5,234 nt of DNA. Source: Clostridiales bacterium UBA4653 (GTDB lineage: Bacteria; Bacillota; Clostridia; Oscillospirales; CAG-272). Location: NCBI GenBank assembly GCA_002405565.1, contig DHMB01000081.1, positions 2,873 to 8,106 on the forward strand. Direction: 5' to 3'. The notes below the pieces were generated by a model. That model did no database searches. It was not told where the DNA came from and worked only from the letters and a program-made list of their open reading frames with translations. Below are positions 1 to 5,234 of the stretch, piece after piece; position 1 is the first letter of the stretch; every line of letters begins with the position of its first letter. The translations under genes were made by a program, and so were the position numbers.

Positions 1-417
1 ACCTATGAGCAGCAGGAGAACGGAAAAATCGTCTTTGACGGAATAGTTTCTCTTGCAAAGGAATGTCTGAAAGAGGGAATACCCGTCGGACTCGGCACAG
101 ATACCGCATGTCCGTACGTCACGCAGTACGATATGTGGAGAGAGCTTTATTATTACTCAAAGTTCTGCGGTGTCAGCAAGAGCTTTGCAATATATTCCGC
201 AACGCTGCTCAACGCAACTCTTGCCGGAATCGGCGATATAACGGGGTCGATCGAAAAGGGAAAAATGGCGGAAATGATCGTTGTCGATAAAAATCCTCTG
301 GAAGATCTTCGTGCGCTCCGAAATCCCGATATGGTCGTCATGCGCGAAAGAATTATCCGCTCGCCGAAGGTGAAGAAAATTCCGGAGGTTGAGACGGAGC
401 TTGATAAATGGCTTTGA
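1..417 (+). CDS. Amidohydrolase superfamily enzyme, C-terminal fragment (5' end outside window)
   Basis: Frame 1 is open from the first base and ends in tandem TGA TGA stops, leaving 138 C-terminal residues. The segment GLGTDTACP (residues 30-38) matches the strand end of the amidohydrolase TIM barrel. D34 there corresponds to the conserved metal-site/catalytic Asp of that superfamily. The later stretch NATLAGIGDITGSIEKGKMA (71-90), followed by EMIVVDKNPLEDL, is the usual end of cyclic amidohydrolases (imidazolonepropionase/dihydroorotase/deaminase-like), where the chain returns to the small beta-sandwich domain. Known members hydrolyse C-N bonds in rings or amides using one or two metal ions, and are cytoplasmic. 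The N-terminal HxH metal motif and the substrate-specific parts are outside the window, so the substrate cannot be named. It is convergent with the kinase gene and shares a terminator with it. The family call is firm; the subfamily is unknown. Confidence 0.87.
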   Translation, partial: TYEQQENGKIVFDGIVSLAKECLKEGIPVGLGTDTACPYVTQYDMWRELYYYSKFCGVSKSFAIYSATLLNATLAGIGDITGSIEKGKMAEMIVVDKNPLEDLRALRNPDMVVMRERIIRSPKVKKIPEVETELDKWL

Positions 418-441
418 TGAGGCCTTCCGATAAAAACAAAA

Positions 442-468
442 ACCGCTTCTTCTGAAGCGGTCTTTTTT
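442..468. terminator. Bidirectional intrinsic terminator between convergent genes
   Basis: A perfect 8-bp stem, ACCGCTTC (442-449) and GAAGCGGT (454-461), encloses the loop TTCT. On the + strand it is followed by C and then T6 (463-468). On the - strand the same stem is followed by T-rich sequence, because the + strand carries A-runs at 432-442. It therefore serves the amidohydrolase gene, which ends at 417, and the kinase gene, whose stop codon is at 474-476 just beyond the hairpin. Confidence 0.9.
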
Positions 469-473
469 GTAAT

Positions 474-1802
474 TTACATTTTTATCGGGCAGAGAACGGA
501 GGCATAGAACATTCCGTTTGCGGATTCAAAACGGCAGATGCCGCCGTATTTTTCCGCAATGCTTTTAACGGATCTTGTCCCGAGCCCTTCGCCGCTGTGC
601 TTTGTTGAAAGAACCCCGCCGTCCGGCGACCGTTTTACGGCGGTATTGCAGGTATTGTCGACCGTTATGCAGAGAGCGCCGCCCTTTGCGCTTGCGCGGA
701 TGACAACTTTTTTGTTTTCGCTTTTGCAGCTTCGACATGCGTCGACGGCATTTTCAATAAGGTTCCCGAAAAGAACGGATATATCCGTTTCCGCTATGCC
801 GATTTCCTGCGGGATATCGGTTCTGACGTTATATTCGATTCCGCTGTCCTTTGCCTGCTGAGCGAAATAGACAAGGACGGCATTTGCGGCGTTGTTTTCG
901 CAAAAGCGGACGAGAGTATCATCCGGAAGGCTGTTTCCGTACTGCCTGAGATATTCCGAAAGAGCGTCATAATCGCCGCAGGCGAGATACTCCTGCATAA
1001 CCGCGATATGATGGCGCACGTCATGCTTTGCGCGACGTGCCTCTGTGATTTTTTCGCAGAGATTTTCATATTGCACAGCCTGCATGCCGAGGTTATGATT
1101 GCGTTCGCTGAGCTTGAGCGTTTTGTTCTGTTCGAGCGTCAGTCTTGTGACAACATAATATATGAGTATCGCGCCGACGTTTACTATGAAGAGAAAGAGA
1201 GTATTTTTCGGGCGAAGGGCAATTTCAAGGCTCGTCTTTGACATGTTTCCGTAAAAAGCGTAATACCATATGACGTAAAACGTTGCGGGGATAAGCCAGA
1301 GATAACGCCATTCAAAGCCCGAAGGCTCTTTTTCGACGGCGGGTGTGTATACTCTTTTTATATAAATAAAGAGCGGGACGGATATCGCCAGCTCCACGAT
1401 AAAGAGCATGAGAGAAAACGACCATCTGTAATTCTGTGTTGCGAGAGAGGGGAAGAGTTGACCTTCCGCGCATTTTGCCGCAATGACGGCAAAGTTTGCG
1501 ATGTTTGAAATCATCAGAAGGGTGAAAAGCGTCTTTCCGAAATGCTTTTTGACGGCAAGAAAATAAAATGCCGCATAAAACGCCGTGCTGACCGCGCTTA
1601 TAAGTCCCGCCCGACTGTCTGAAAATGCCGCCCAGAACCCGAGGGCGAGCTGGATGACCGTCATGACGGAGACGAGGAGAAACGTCACGGGGCGCGAAAA
1701 CCGCAGACTGCGGCGGAACGGATATATCGCAAGGATGAGAAACGGCATGAAATTGAGAACGGAATAAAGCGCTACCTCCGCAATTCTGTAAGTCGATGGC
1801 AT
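474..1802 (-). CDS. Membrane sensor histidine kinase, GHKL/AgrC-like
   Basis: The 442-residue protein should sense a signal at the membrane, autophosphorylate on His and pass phosphate to the LytTR regulator encoded just upstream. Residues 1-220 contain about seven hydrophobic segments (near 11-30, 38-60, 65-84, 90-110, 128-149, 167-185, 201-220) with no obvious extracellular domain. A probable coiled-coil linker follows (221-255). The dimerization/phosphoacceptor motif is KHDVRHH, with H260 the likely phosphorylated residue. AgrC-type kinases usually have HDxxNH, so H264 replaces the Asn. The ATPase domain has an N-box, NLIENAVDA (347-355), a DNT motif (382-384), and a G-box, GEGLG (404-408), all of GHKL type (HATPase_c_5-like). 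The ATG at 1802-1800 overlaps the regulator stop codon (TAATG), with GGTGA six bases upstream as a modest ribosome-binding site. Translational coupling is likely. The ligand is unknown, and no agrB/agrD-like genes are nearby. Confidence 0.9.
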   Translation of the reverse strand: MPSTYRIAEVALYSVLNFMPFLILAIYPFRRSLRFSRPVTFLLVSVMTVIQLALGFWAAFSDSRAGLISAVSTAFYAAFYFLAVKKHFGKTLFTLLMISNIANFAVIAAKCAEGQLFPSLATQNYRWSFSLMLFIVELAISVPLFIYIKRVYTPAVEKEPSGFEWRYLWLIPATFYVIWYYAFYGNMSKTSLEIALRPKNTLFLFIVNVGAILIYYVVTRLTLEQNKTLKLSERNHNLGMQAVQYENLCEKITEARRAKHDVRHHIAVMQEYLACGDYDALSEYLRQYGNSLPDDTLVRFCENNAANAVLVYFAQQAKDSGIEYNVRTDIPQEIGIAETDISVLFGNLIENAVDACRSCKSENKKVVIRASAKGGALCITVDNTCNTAVKRSPDGGVLSTKHSGEGLGTRSVKSIAEKYGGICRFESANGMFYASVLCPIKM

Positions 1803-2515
1803 TATTTTTCACCGTCCCTTCTCATACTGTCAAAGCGGAAAGAGGAATATGCTTCAAGCGCCTCCTTCGACTTTCGGCGGCTTATCGGAATGATTGTTCC
1901 GTCGCTCATCGAAAAGGCGTCAGCCGTGTGCGATAAAACCTCATGGAAGTTTACGACTATCCCTTTGTACGGGCTGAAAAAATACGGATATGCGCACAGA
2001 AGCGGTTCTATCTCCGAATACGGGGCGCGGACGGTCACGTTTTTTCCGTCTCTGCAATGCAGAGTTACCTTGTGAGAGGCGAAATCCGCATAGATTATGT
2101 CTCTCAGCACGGAAACGGTTCCGTCGGGAAGGGTGACCGTGCGCGATTTTTCCATCTCGGCAATGTCGAGACGGTCGAGCATCGCTTTTATTTTGTCGCG
2201 CATGAAGGGCTTGAGAAGATAATAGCATGCGTCGACTTCGTAGCTTTCGCTTGCGAATTCGTTTGACGTTGTGCCGAAGACAATGCGGACGTTTTTGTCC
2301 GTTTTTCTTATCTCGCGGGCGACGTCGACTCCTGTCATGCCGCCCATGAAAATATCAAGAATTACAAGGTCATAGCTGCCTTTTTTCCAAGCTGAAAGAA
2401 AGTCTTCTCCGTTTGAAAAGTCATCGGCTTCGTATGCCCCGCCGATGAGCCCGTCAAAACAGGCGCGGAGACACGCGTGCATTTGAAGATCATCGTCAAC
2501 GATAGCGATTTTCAT
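1802..2515 (-). CDS. LytTR-family DNA-binding response regulator
   Basis: This is a 237-residue cytoplasmic two-component regulator, first gene of the operon with the kinase. The receiver domain (1-118) shows the acidic pocket VDDD (D7-D9), the phosphoacceptor D54 in VILDIFMGGM, the T82/T83 switch position and K102-P103. The C-terminal domain (about 125-226) has the LytTR pattern: YPYFFSPYKGIVVNFHEV, then SDGTIIPISRRK (204-215). LytTR domains bind paired direct repeats near 9 bp long, and two matching repeats lie upstream. The start was set at 2515 rather than the in-frame ATG at 2536. The 2515 ATG has AAAGGAG seven bases upstream and gives the standard receiver start MKIAIVDDD. The longer start would lie only about nine bases after the predicted transcription start, with no room for a ribosome site. 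Its close pairing with the kinase makes the two likely cognate partners. Confidence 0.93.
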   Translation of the reverse strand: MKIAIVDDDLQMHACLRACFDGLIGGAYEADDFSNGEDFLSAWKKGSYDLVILDIFMGGMTGVDVAREIRKTDKNVRIVFGTTSNEFASESYEVDACYYLLKPFMRDKIKAMLDRLDIAEMEKSRTVTLPDGTVSVLRDIIYADFASHKVTLHCRDGKNVTVRAPYSEIEPLLCAYPYFFSPYKGIVVNFHEVLSHTADAFSMSDGTIIPISRRKSKEALEAYSSFRFDSMRRDGEK

Positions 2516-2522
2516 CTGTGGA

Positions 2523-2529
2523 CTCCTTT
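2523..2529 (-). promoter_or_regulatory. Ribosome-binding site of the LytTR regulator gene (decides the start)
   Basis: Read on the - strand, AAAGGAG stands seven bases before the ATG at 2515-2513. It is a near-consensus Shine-Dalgarno sequence and selects this ATG over the in-frame ATG at 2536-2534. Confidence 0.85.
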
Positions 2530-2551
2530 CCGGCATGTCATCTTTTACAGC

Positions 2552-2580
2552 AGTATATCACAGGTGACGAAAAAATTCAA
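2552..2580 (-). promoter_or_regulatory. Sigma-A promoter of the regulator-kinase operon
   Basis: On the - strand, TTGAAT (2580-2575) is followed after exactly 17 bases by TATACT (2557-2552). The -10 is preceded by TGA, making an extended -10 (TGnTATACT). Transcription would begin near 2545, giving a leader of about 30 bases that holds the AAAGGAG ribosome site. The first three bases of the -35, TTG, are also the last three bases of the left arm of the inverted repeat described at 2578-2638. Confidence 0.75.
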
Positions 2581-2638
2581 GTGCGGCGGCTCATTTACCG
2601 CTTGTGCCTCTTTTTGACCGCTTGTGCCGCCGGACTTG
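2578..2638. repeat. 13-bp inverted repeat linking the two divergent -35 regions
   Basis: The arm CAAGTGCGGCGGC (2578-2590) is the reverse complement of GCCGCCGGACTTG (2626-2638) with one mismatch out of 13, and 35 bases lie between. The similarity continues outward: a six-base A/T run follows each arm (2570-2575 and 2639-2644), with two extra bases on the left. Each arm ends in the TTG of a proposed -35 element, so the two promoters are near mirror images. Both proposed transcription starts lie outside the repeat. It is therefore probably a DNA-level element, not an RNA hairpin. Confidence 0.75.
2597..2628 (+). promoter_or_regulatory. Tandem 12-bp direct repeats, probable LytTR operator
   Basis: ACCGCTTGTGCC occurs perfectly at 2597-2608 and again at 2617-2628, with starts 20 bp apart, close to two helical turns. 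LytTR regulators such as AgrA, VirR and AlgR bind pairs of direct repeats near the pattern [TA][AC][CA]GTTN[AG][TG]. ACCGCTTGT fits at eight of nine positions, the exception being C for the first T of GTT. The downstream copy ends seven bases before the proposed plus-strand -35. The upstream copy begins 16 bases from the minus-strand -35. The natural ligand is the LytTR regulator encoded next to it. The repeat is seen directly; the binding protein is inferred. Confidence 0.7.
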
Positions 2639-2667
2639 TTTTTTGACGGAAAATTATGTATTATAAT
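2636..2667 (+). promoter_or_regulatory. Promoter of the secreted GLUG-repeat protein gene
   Basis: The stretch TATTATAAT (2659-2667) offers two overlapping -10 elements. TATTAT at 2659-2664 stands 17 bases after TTGTTT (2636-2641). The perfect TATAAT at 2662-2667 has only a T-run at the 17-base position. TTGACG at 2643-2648 is too close (13 bases to TATAAT) to be its -35. A good -10 with a weak -35, just downstream of tandem repeats, is what an activator-dependent promoter would look like. Transcription would start around 2671-2674, giving a leader of about 45 bases. Confidence 0.65.
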
Positions 2668-2704
2668 TATTGAAAATGGGCGGTCTGTGCCGCTCGAAAA
2701 ATAC

Positions 2705-2710
2705 GGAGGT
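2705..2710 (+). promoter_or_regulatory. Ribosome-binding site of the secreted protein gene (decides the start)
   Basis: GGAGGT lies seven bases before the ATG at 2718. This fixes the start there and not at in-frame codons further upstream (TTG at 2670, ATG at 2676), which lack a ribosome site and fall at or near the predicted transcription start. Confidence 0.88.
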
Positions 2711-2717
2711 ATTTAAT

Positions 2718-5066
2718 ATGAAAAAGAATTGCAGGATTATTTGTCTTGCGCTTGCGCTCTGCCTTATCGCGGCTTGTCTTTCGATAGTGGCGCTCGGCGC
2801 GGACGAGACACCCGAAGGGCTTTGGACGGATTATGCCGCAAACGCCTTTGACGGCGGTTCAGGTACAAAAGACGACCCTTATAAAATTGCTACGGCTGAG
2901 CAGCTGGCGCTTCTCGCAAAGGATGTCAACAGAGGCGTAGAGACTCACACAAAGGAATACTTTATTCTGACGGCGGACATTGATCTCTCCGCTCACGTCT
3001 GGACTCCGCTCGGCTACGAAAGCTACGATGTCGGCGGCGGTTCGGCTCAGTCCTTTATGGGCTTTTTTGACGGCAACGGCAAGAAAATCACGGGACTTTA
3101 TGTCGATGAGCGCGGTAATAACAGACACGCAGGTCTCTTCGGATGCGTTGTGGTCACAGGCAGCGACCCCGTCATTCAGAATCTGACGGTTGACGGAACA
3201 GTTTTCGCCGGCAACAACACCGAGCTTACATATGATAAGTACTACGGCGCGGGAATTCTCGTCGGAACTATCACAACTCTCGGCGGAAGCAATGTCGAAT
3301 ACGGCGTTATCAAAAACTGTAACGTTTCAGGTACGGTTTCTTCCGCAATGCGCGCCGGCGGTCTTGTTGGTGATGCAAACTACGCGCATTTTGAAAACTG
3401 CACTGCTGACGTCAAGGTTGAAGGTCATTGCATCAGCGGCGGTTTCGTCGGCAACGCTTTTGCCTCTCAGTTTAATGATTGCGTTGCGAAGGGAAATGTA
3501 ACAAGCAAGGGCTGGTCAACAGGCGGCTTTGCAGGCATACTTTTCTATGAAACAACGGTTACTCATTGCGCGGCTTACGGCGATGTTGAAGCGGACAACT
3601 GGAATCTCGGAGGCTTTGTAGGCTATGCCGAAGAAGATGTTACCGTTAAAAACAGCATTGCAATGGGCAATATAACGAGTAACGCGTCGGGATTTGCGCC
3701 CAGAGCAGGCGGTTTTGCCGGTACGTTTGACGGAAACAACGCTTCTTGTACAATCGAAAAATGCTCCGCAAACGGAAAGGTTACAACAGCCGAAGGTCAG
3801 GTTGGCTACGGAATGGTTGCATATATAACCGGCGATTTCAAAGCGACGGATTGCTCCTTCAACAGCGAAAAGAACCCGTCTCTTGACGCAACAGCAGCGG
3901 GAGCGCTTGAAGGTGCGGAAGCAAAGAACACAGCCGGCGTTCTCGCAGACATCTGCGCAAATTATGACGGCGGCCACGATATGGAAGACGTTGAAGAAGT
4001 AAAAGCAACGTGCACGGAGAACGGCTCAACCGCAGGAAAGAAATGTAAGAAATGCGGATATACAGAGGGCGTTACCGTCATCGAAGCTAAGGGTCATACA
4101 TATTCCGATGCATGGTCAAGCGACGAGACAAATCACTGGCATGAATGTTCCGCTTGTAAAGCAAAGAGTGACGAAGCGGCTCATGTCTATGATAACGACT
4201 GCGACACAGACTGCAACGTCTGCGGCAAGACAAGAACAATCACTCACAGACCCGCGCTTGTAAAGAAGGTTGACGCAACCTGCGAGAAAGCCGGCAACAT
4301 TGAGTATTTCAGGTGTTCATGCGGCAAGATATTCTATGACGCACTTGCGGCAAGAGAAATAACGGATCCTTCAAAGATCGTTATCCCCGCAAAGGGTCAC
4401 ACACGCGGCGACGAATGGAAAACATCCGAAATTTATCACTGGCACGAATGCACAGTGTGTAACGAAAGAATGGATACAACATTCCACAGAGCGGGCGACG
4501 ACGCAACGGAATCTCAGCCCCAGGTGTGCGCTGTCTGCGGATATGTCATGAAAGAAGCAACAGGTCATACACATTCGTACACGCAGAAGAACACCGATTC
4601 CAAGTATCTCAAATCCGCTGCAACCTGCAAGGCAAGCGCAGTATATTATTACTCCTGCGAATGCGGCGCTAAGGGAACGGAAACATTTGAATACGGCGAC
4701 AAGCTCACTCACAATTTCAAGACCGAATGGTCGAGCGACGAGAGCAGTCACTGGCACGAATGTTCTCTCTGCGGAGAAAAGAAGGACGACTCAGCTCACA
4801 GCTTCGAGTGGAAGACGGATAAAGAAGCAACTGCAACAGAAGCAGGCTCAAAGCATGAGGAATGCACGGTATGCGGCTTCAAGAAGGACGCTGTGACAAT
4901 CGATCCGACAGGCACCGCAACAAGCACAACGACTCCCGCGCAGACAACAACTGACGGCGGCGAGCAGGGCGGATGTAAATCCGTTATGGGCACAGGCGCG
5001 ATAGCTGCAGCTGTCAGCCTTGCGGCTGCTTCGTTTGTGATTGCACGCAAAAAGAAGAGAGCATAA
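2718..5066 (+). CDS. Secreted GLUG-repeat beta-helix protein with Cys/His-rich repeats and C-terminal anchor
   Basis: This 782-residue protein is probably displayed on the cell surface. Residues 1-28 form a signal peptide (MKKN, then a hydrophobic core ending ALGA before DETP). IAAC at 17-20 resembles a lipobox, but the hydrophobic run continues past it. Residues 44-100 hold the usual opening of GLUG proteins: FDGGSGTKDDPYKIATAEQL, then a TADIDL strand and WTPLG. Residues about 137-380 contain GLUG-like beta-helix turns (AGGLVG 213-218, GGFVG 241-245, GGFAG 269-273, GGFVG 298-302, GGFAG 331-335). Residues about 431-724 form three Cys/His-rich repeats with HWHECxxC signatures. A Thr-rich linker (731-745) precedes GGCKS (751-755), a hydrophobic helix (about 757-776) and the basic tail RKKKRA. 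No LPxTG motif is present. No catalytic residues are recognised. Adhesion or binding is plausible for this architecture but is inference. It is transcribed divergently from the two-component operon, probably as its target. Confidence 0.88.
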   Translation: MKKNCRIICLALALCLIAACLSIVALGADETPEGLWTDYAANAFDGGSGTKDDPYKIATAEQLALLAKDVNRGVETHTKEYFILTADIDLSAHVWTPLGYESYDVGGGSAQSFMGFFDGNGKKITGLYVDERGNNRHAGLFGCVVVTGSDPVIQNLTVDGTVFAGNNTELTYDKYYGAGILVGTITTLGGSNVEYGVIKNCNVSGTVSSAMRAGGLVGDANYAHFENCTADVKVEGHCISGGFVGNAFASQFNDCVAKGNVTSKGWSTGGFAGILFYETTVTHCAAYGDVEADNWNLGGFVGYAEEDVTVKNSIAMGNITSNASGFAPRAGGFAGTFDGNNASCTIEKCSANGKVTTAEGQVGYGMVAYITGDFKATDCSFNSEKNPSLDATAAGALEGAEAKNTAGVLADICANYDGGHDMEDVEEVKATCTENGSTAGKKCKKCGYTEGVTVIEAKGHTYSDAWSSDETNHWHECSACKAKSDEAAHVYDNDCDTDCNVCGKTRTITHRPALVKKVDATCEKAGNIEYFRCSCGKIFYDALAAREITDPSKIVIPAKGHTRGDEWKTSEIYHWHECTVCNERMDTTFHRAGDDATESQPQVCAVCGYVMKEATGHTHSYTQKNTDSKYLKSAATCKASAVYYYSCECGAKGTETFEYGDKLTHNFKTEWSSDESSHWHECSLCGEKKDDSAHSFEWKTDKEATATEAGSKHEECTVCGFKKDAVTIDPTGTATSTTTPAQTTTDGGEQGGCKSVMGTGAIAAAVSLAAASFVIARKKKRA
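3303..3857 (+). repeat. GLUG-type beta-helix repeat region within the secreted protein
   Basis: Residues 196-380 consist of successive units of about 27-33 residues. Each has the pattern of a Gly-rich turn (GGxxG) followed by a strand ending in a Cys-containing segment and a Gly-Asn or Gly-Thr turn. Examples are IKNCNVSGTV, FENCTADVKV, FNDCVAKGNV, VTHCAAYGDV, VKNSIAMGNI and IEKCSANGKV. The fifth unit has Ser in place of the Cys. This is the signature of The_GLUG motif, known from secreted bacterial adhesin and protease-like proteins and predicted to fold as a right-handed beta-helix. Confidence 0.8.
4008..4889 (+). repeat. Three ~100-residue Cys/His-rich repeats within the secreted protein
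   Basis: Residues 431-724 hold three diverged tandem units. Each has an ATC segment, a CxxC or CxC pair, Trp in an AWSSDE/EWKTSE/EWSSDE stretch, and HWHECxxC (starting at 473, 574 and 678, so 101 and 104 residues apart). Each also has a further CxxC pair near its end (CNVC 499-502, CAVC 604-607, CTVC 716-719). Similar segments recur in predicted surface proteins of gut Firmicutes, but I know of no tested function. The paired Cys and His residues suggest zinc binding or disulfides; this is inference. Confidence 0.75.
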
Positions 5067-5096
5067 ACGGTTAAAACAATATAAACAGTAAGATTG

Positions 5097-5136
5097 CGGC
5101 TGTACATCCCCGGCGGGGGGTGTACAGCCGTTTTTT
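5097..5136 (+). terminator. Strong intrinsic terminator of the secreted protein gene
   Basis: The arms CGGCTGTACATCCCC (5097-5111) and GGGGGTGTACAGCCG (5116-5130) form a 15-bp stem with a single T-G wobble and a GGCG loop. T6 follows at 5131-5136. It lies 30 bases after the TAA at 5064-5066, which implies that the gene is transcribed alone. Confidence 0.95.
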
Positions 5137-5181
5137 GCCGGGGCCGTGCTGTCGCAAAATCGTTTAATGCCGAAAAATATC

Positions 5182-5210
5182 TTGAAAAATCGGGAAGAAT
5201 GGTATAAAAT
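5182..5210 (+). promoter_or_regulatory. Promoter for a gene beyond the right edge
   Basis: TTGAAA (5182-5187) is followed after 17 bases by TAAAAT (5205-5210). The overlapping TATAAA (5203-5208) carries an upstream TGG, making an extended -10 with a 15-base spacer. It follows the terminator at 5097-5136 and no open frame begins in the remaining 24 bases, so it probably drives a gene outside the window. No other element was seen between 5137 and 5181. Confidence 0.6.
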
Positions 5211-5234
5211 TATAGTGTGCTGACAAAATAAATC

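Noticed and set aside
1312..1812. Long antisense or alternate-frame open stretches over the kinase, regulator and surface-protein genes.
   Set aside because: They lack ribosome sites and recognisable domains, and they overlap genes with clear family motifs in the correct frame.
2578..2644. The inverted repeat followed by T6, read as an intrinsic terminator or attenuator of the surface-protein gene.
   Set aside because: The loop of 35 bases is long, both proposed transcription starts lie outside the hairpin, and no transcript is expected to enter it from either side. The T-runs are better explained as promoter spacer or -35 sequence.
2581..2646. A GTG-initiated 21-codon frame on the + strand encoding a short basic-hydrophobic peptide with a LTAC segment, superficially like a lipoprotein signal or a signalling peptide.
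   Set aside because: The only ribosome-like sequence (AGGTGA, 2562-2567) is 13 bases away, no + strand promoter lies upstream, and the frame runs through the operator repeats and the -35 region. The repeats have a 20-bp period that breaks frame, which points to a DNA-level function.
2643..2667. TTGACG (2643-2648) with TATAAT (2662-2667) as a consensus-like sigma-A promoter.
   Set aside because: The spacer is only 13 bases, too short for a normal sigma-A promoter. TTGTTT at 2636-2641 with TATTAT at 2659-2664 has a 17-base spacer.
2679..2694. A small hairpin (GCGG and CCGC arms) in the leader of the surface-protein gene, possibly regulating translation.
   Set aside because: The stem is only four base pairs plus a wobble with a six-base loop, and it does not cover the ribosome site at 2705-2710. 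It is too weak to claim.

Overview
The window most resembles the chromosome of a gut-type Clostridia (Firmicutes/Bacillota). The reasons are moderate GC, AGGAG/GGAGG ribosome-binding sites, T-run intrinsic terminators, an AgrC-like (GHKL) histidine kinase paired with a LytTR response regulator, and a secreted GLUG-repeat protein with Cys/His-rich repeats of a kind that recurs in gut Firmicutes surface proteins. The genus assignment is inference; no rRNA or marker gene is present.

Layout from left to right. (1) Positions 1-417, + strand: the C-terminal 138 residues of an amidohydrolase-superfamily enzyme whose start lies outside the window. (2) Positions 442-468: a short perfect hairpin with T-runs on both sides, acting as a shared terminator for the convergent genes. 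(3) Positions 474-2515, - strand: a two-gene operon of a LytTR response regulator (first) and a seven-helix GHKL sensor kinase (second), overlapping by one base. (4) Positions 2516-2717: a compact divergent control region. It has a good minus-strand promoter, a plus-strand promoter, two perfect 12-bp direct repeats resembling LytTR operators, and a 13-bp inverted repeat whose arms run into the two -35 regions. (5) Positions 2718-5066, + strand: a 782-residue secreted, probably membrane- or wall-anchored protein. It has a signal peptide, a GLUG-type beta-helix, three roughly 100-residue Cys/His-rich repeats, a Thr-rich linker, and a C-terminal Cys-hydrophobic-basic tail. (6) Positions 5097-5136: a very strong terminator. 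(7) Positions 5182-5210: a promoter pointing out of the right edge.

The most coherent reading is a self-contained regulatory module. A membrane sensor kinase signals to a LytTR regulator, which probably binds the tandem repeats and controls the divergently transcribed surface protein and perhaps its own operon. No agrB/agrD-like peptide-signal genes are visible, so the input signal is unknown. The operator assignment is inferred from repeat sequence and position, not demonstrated.
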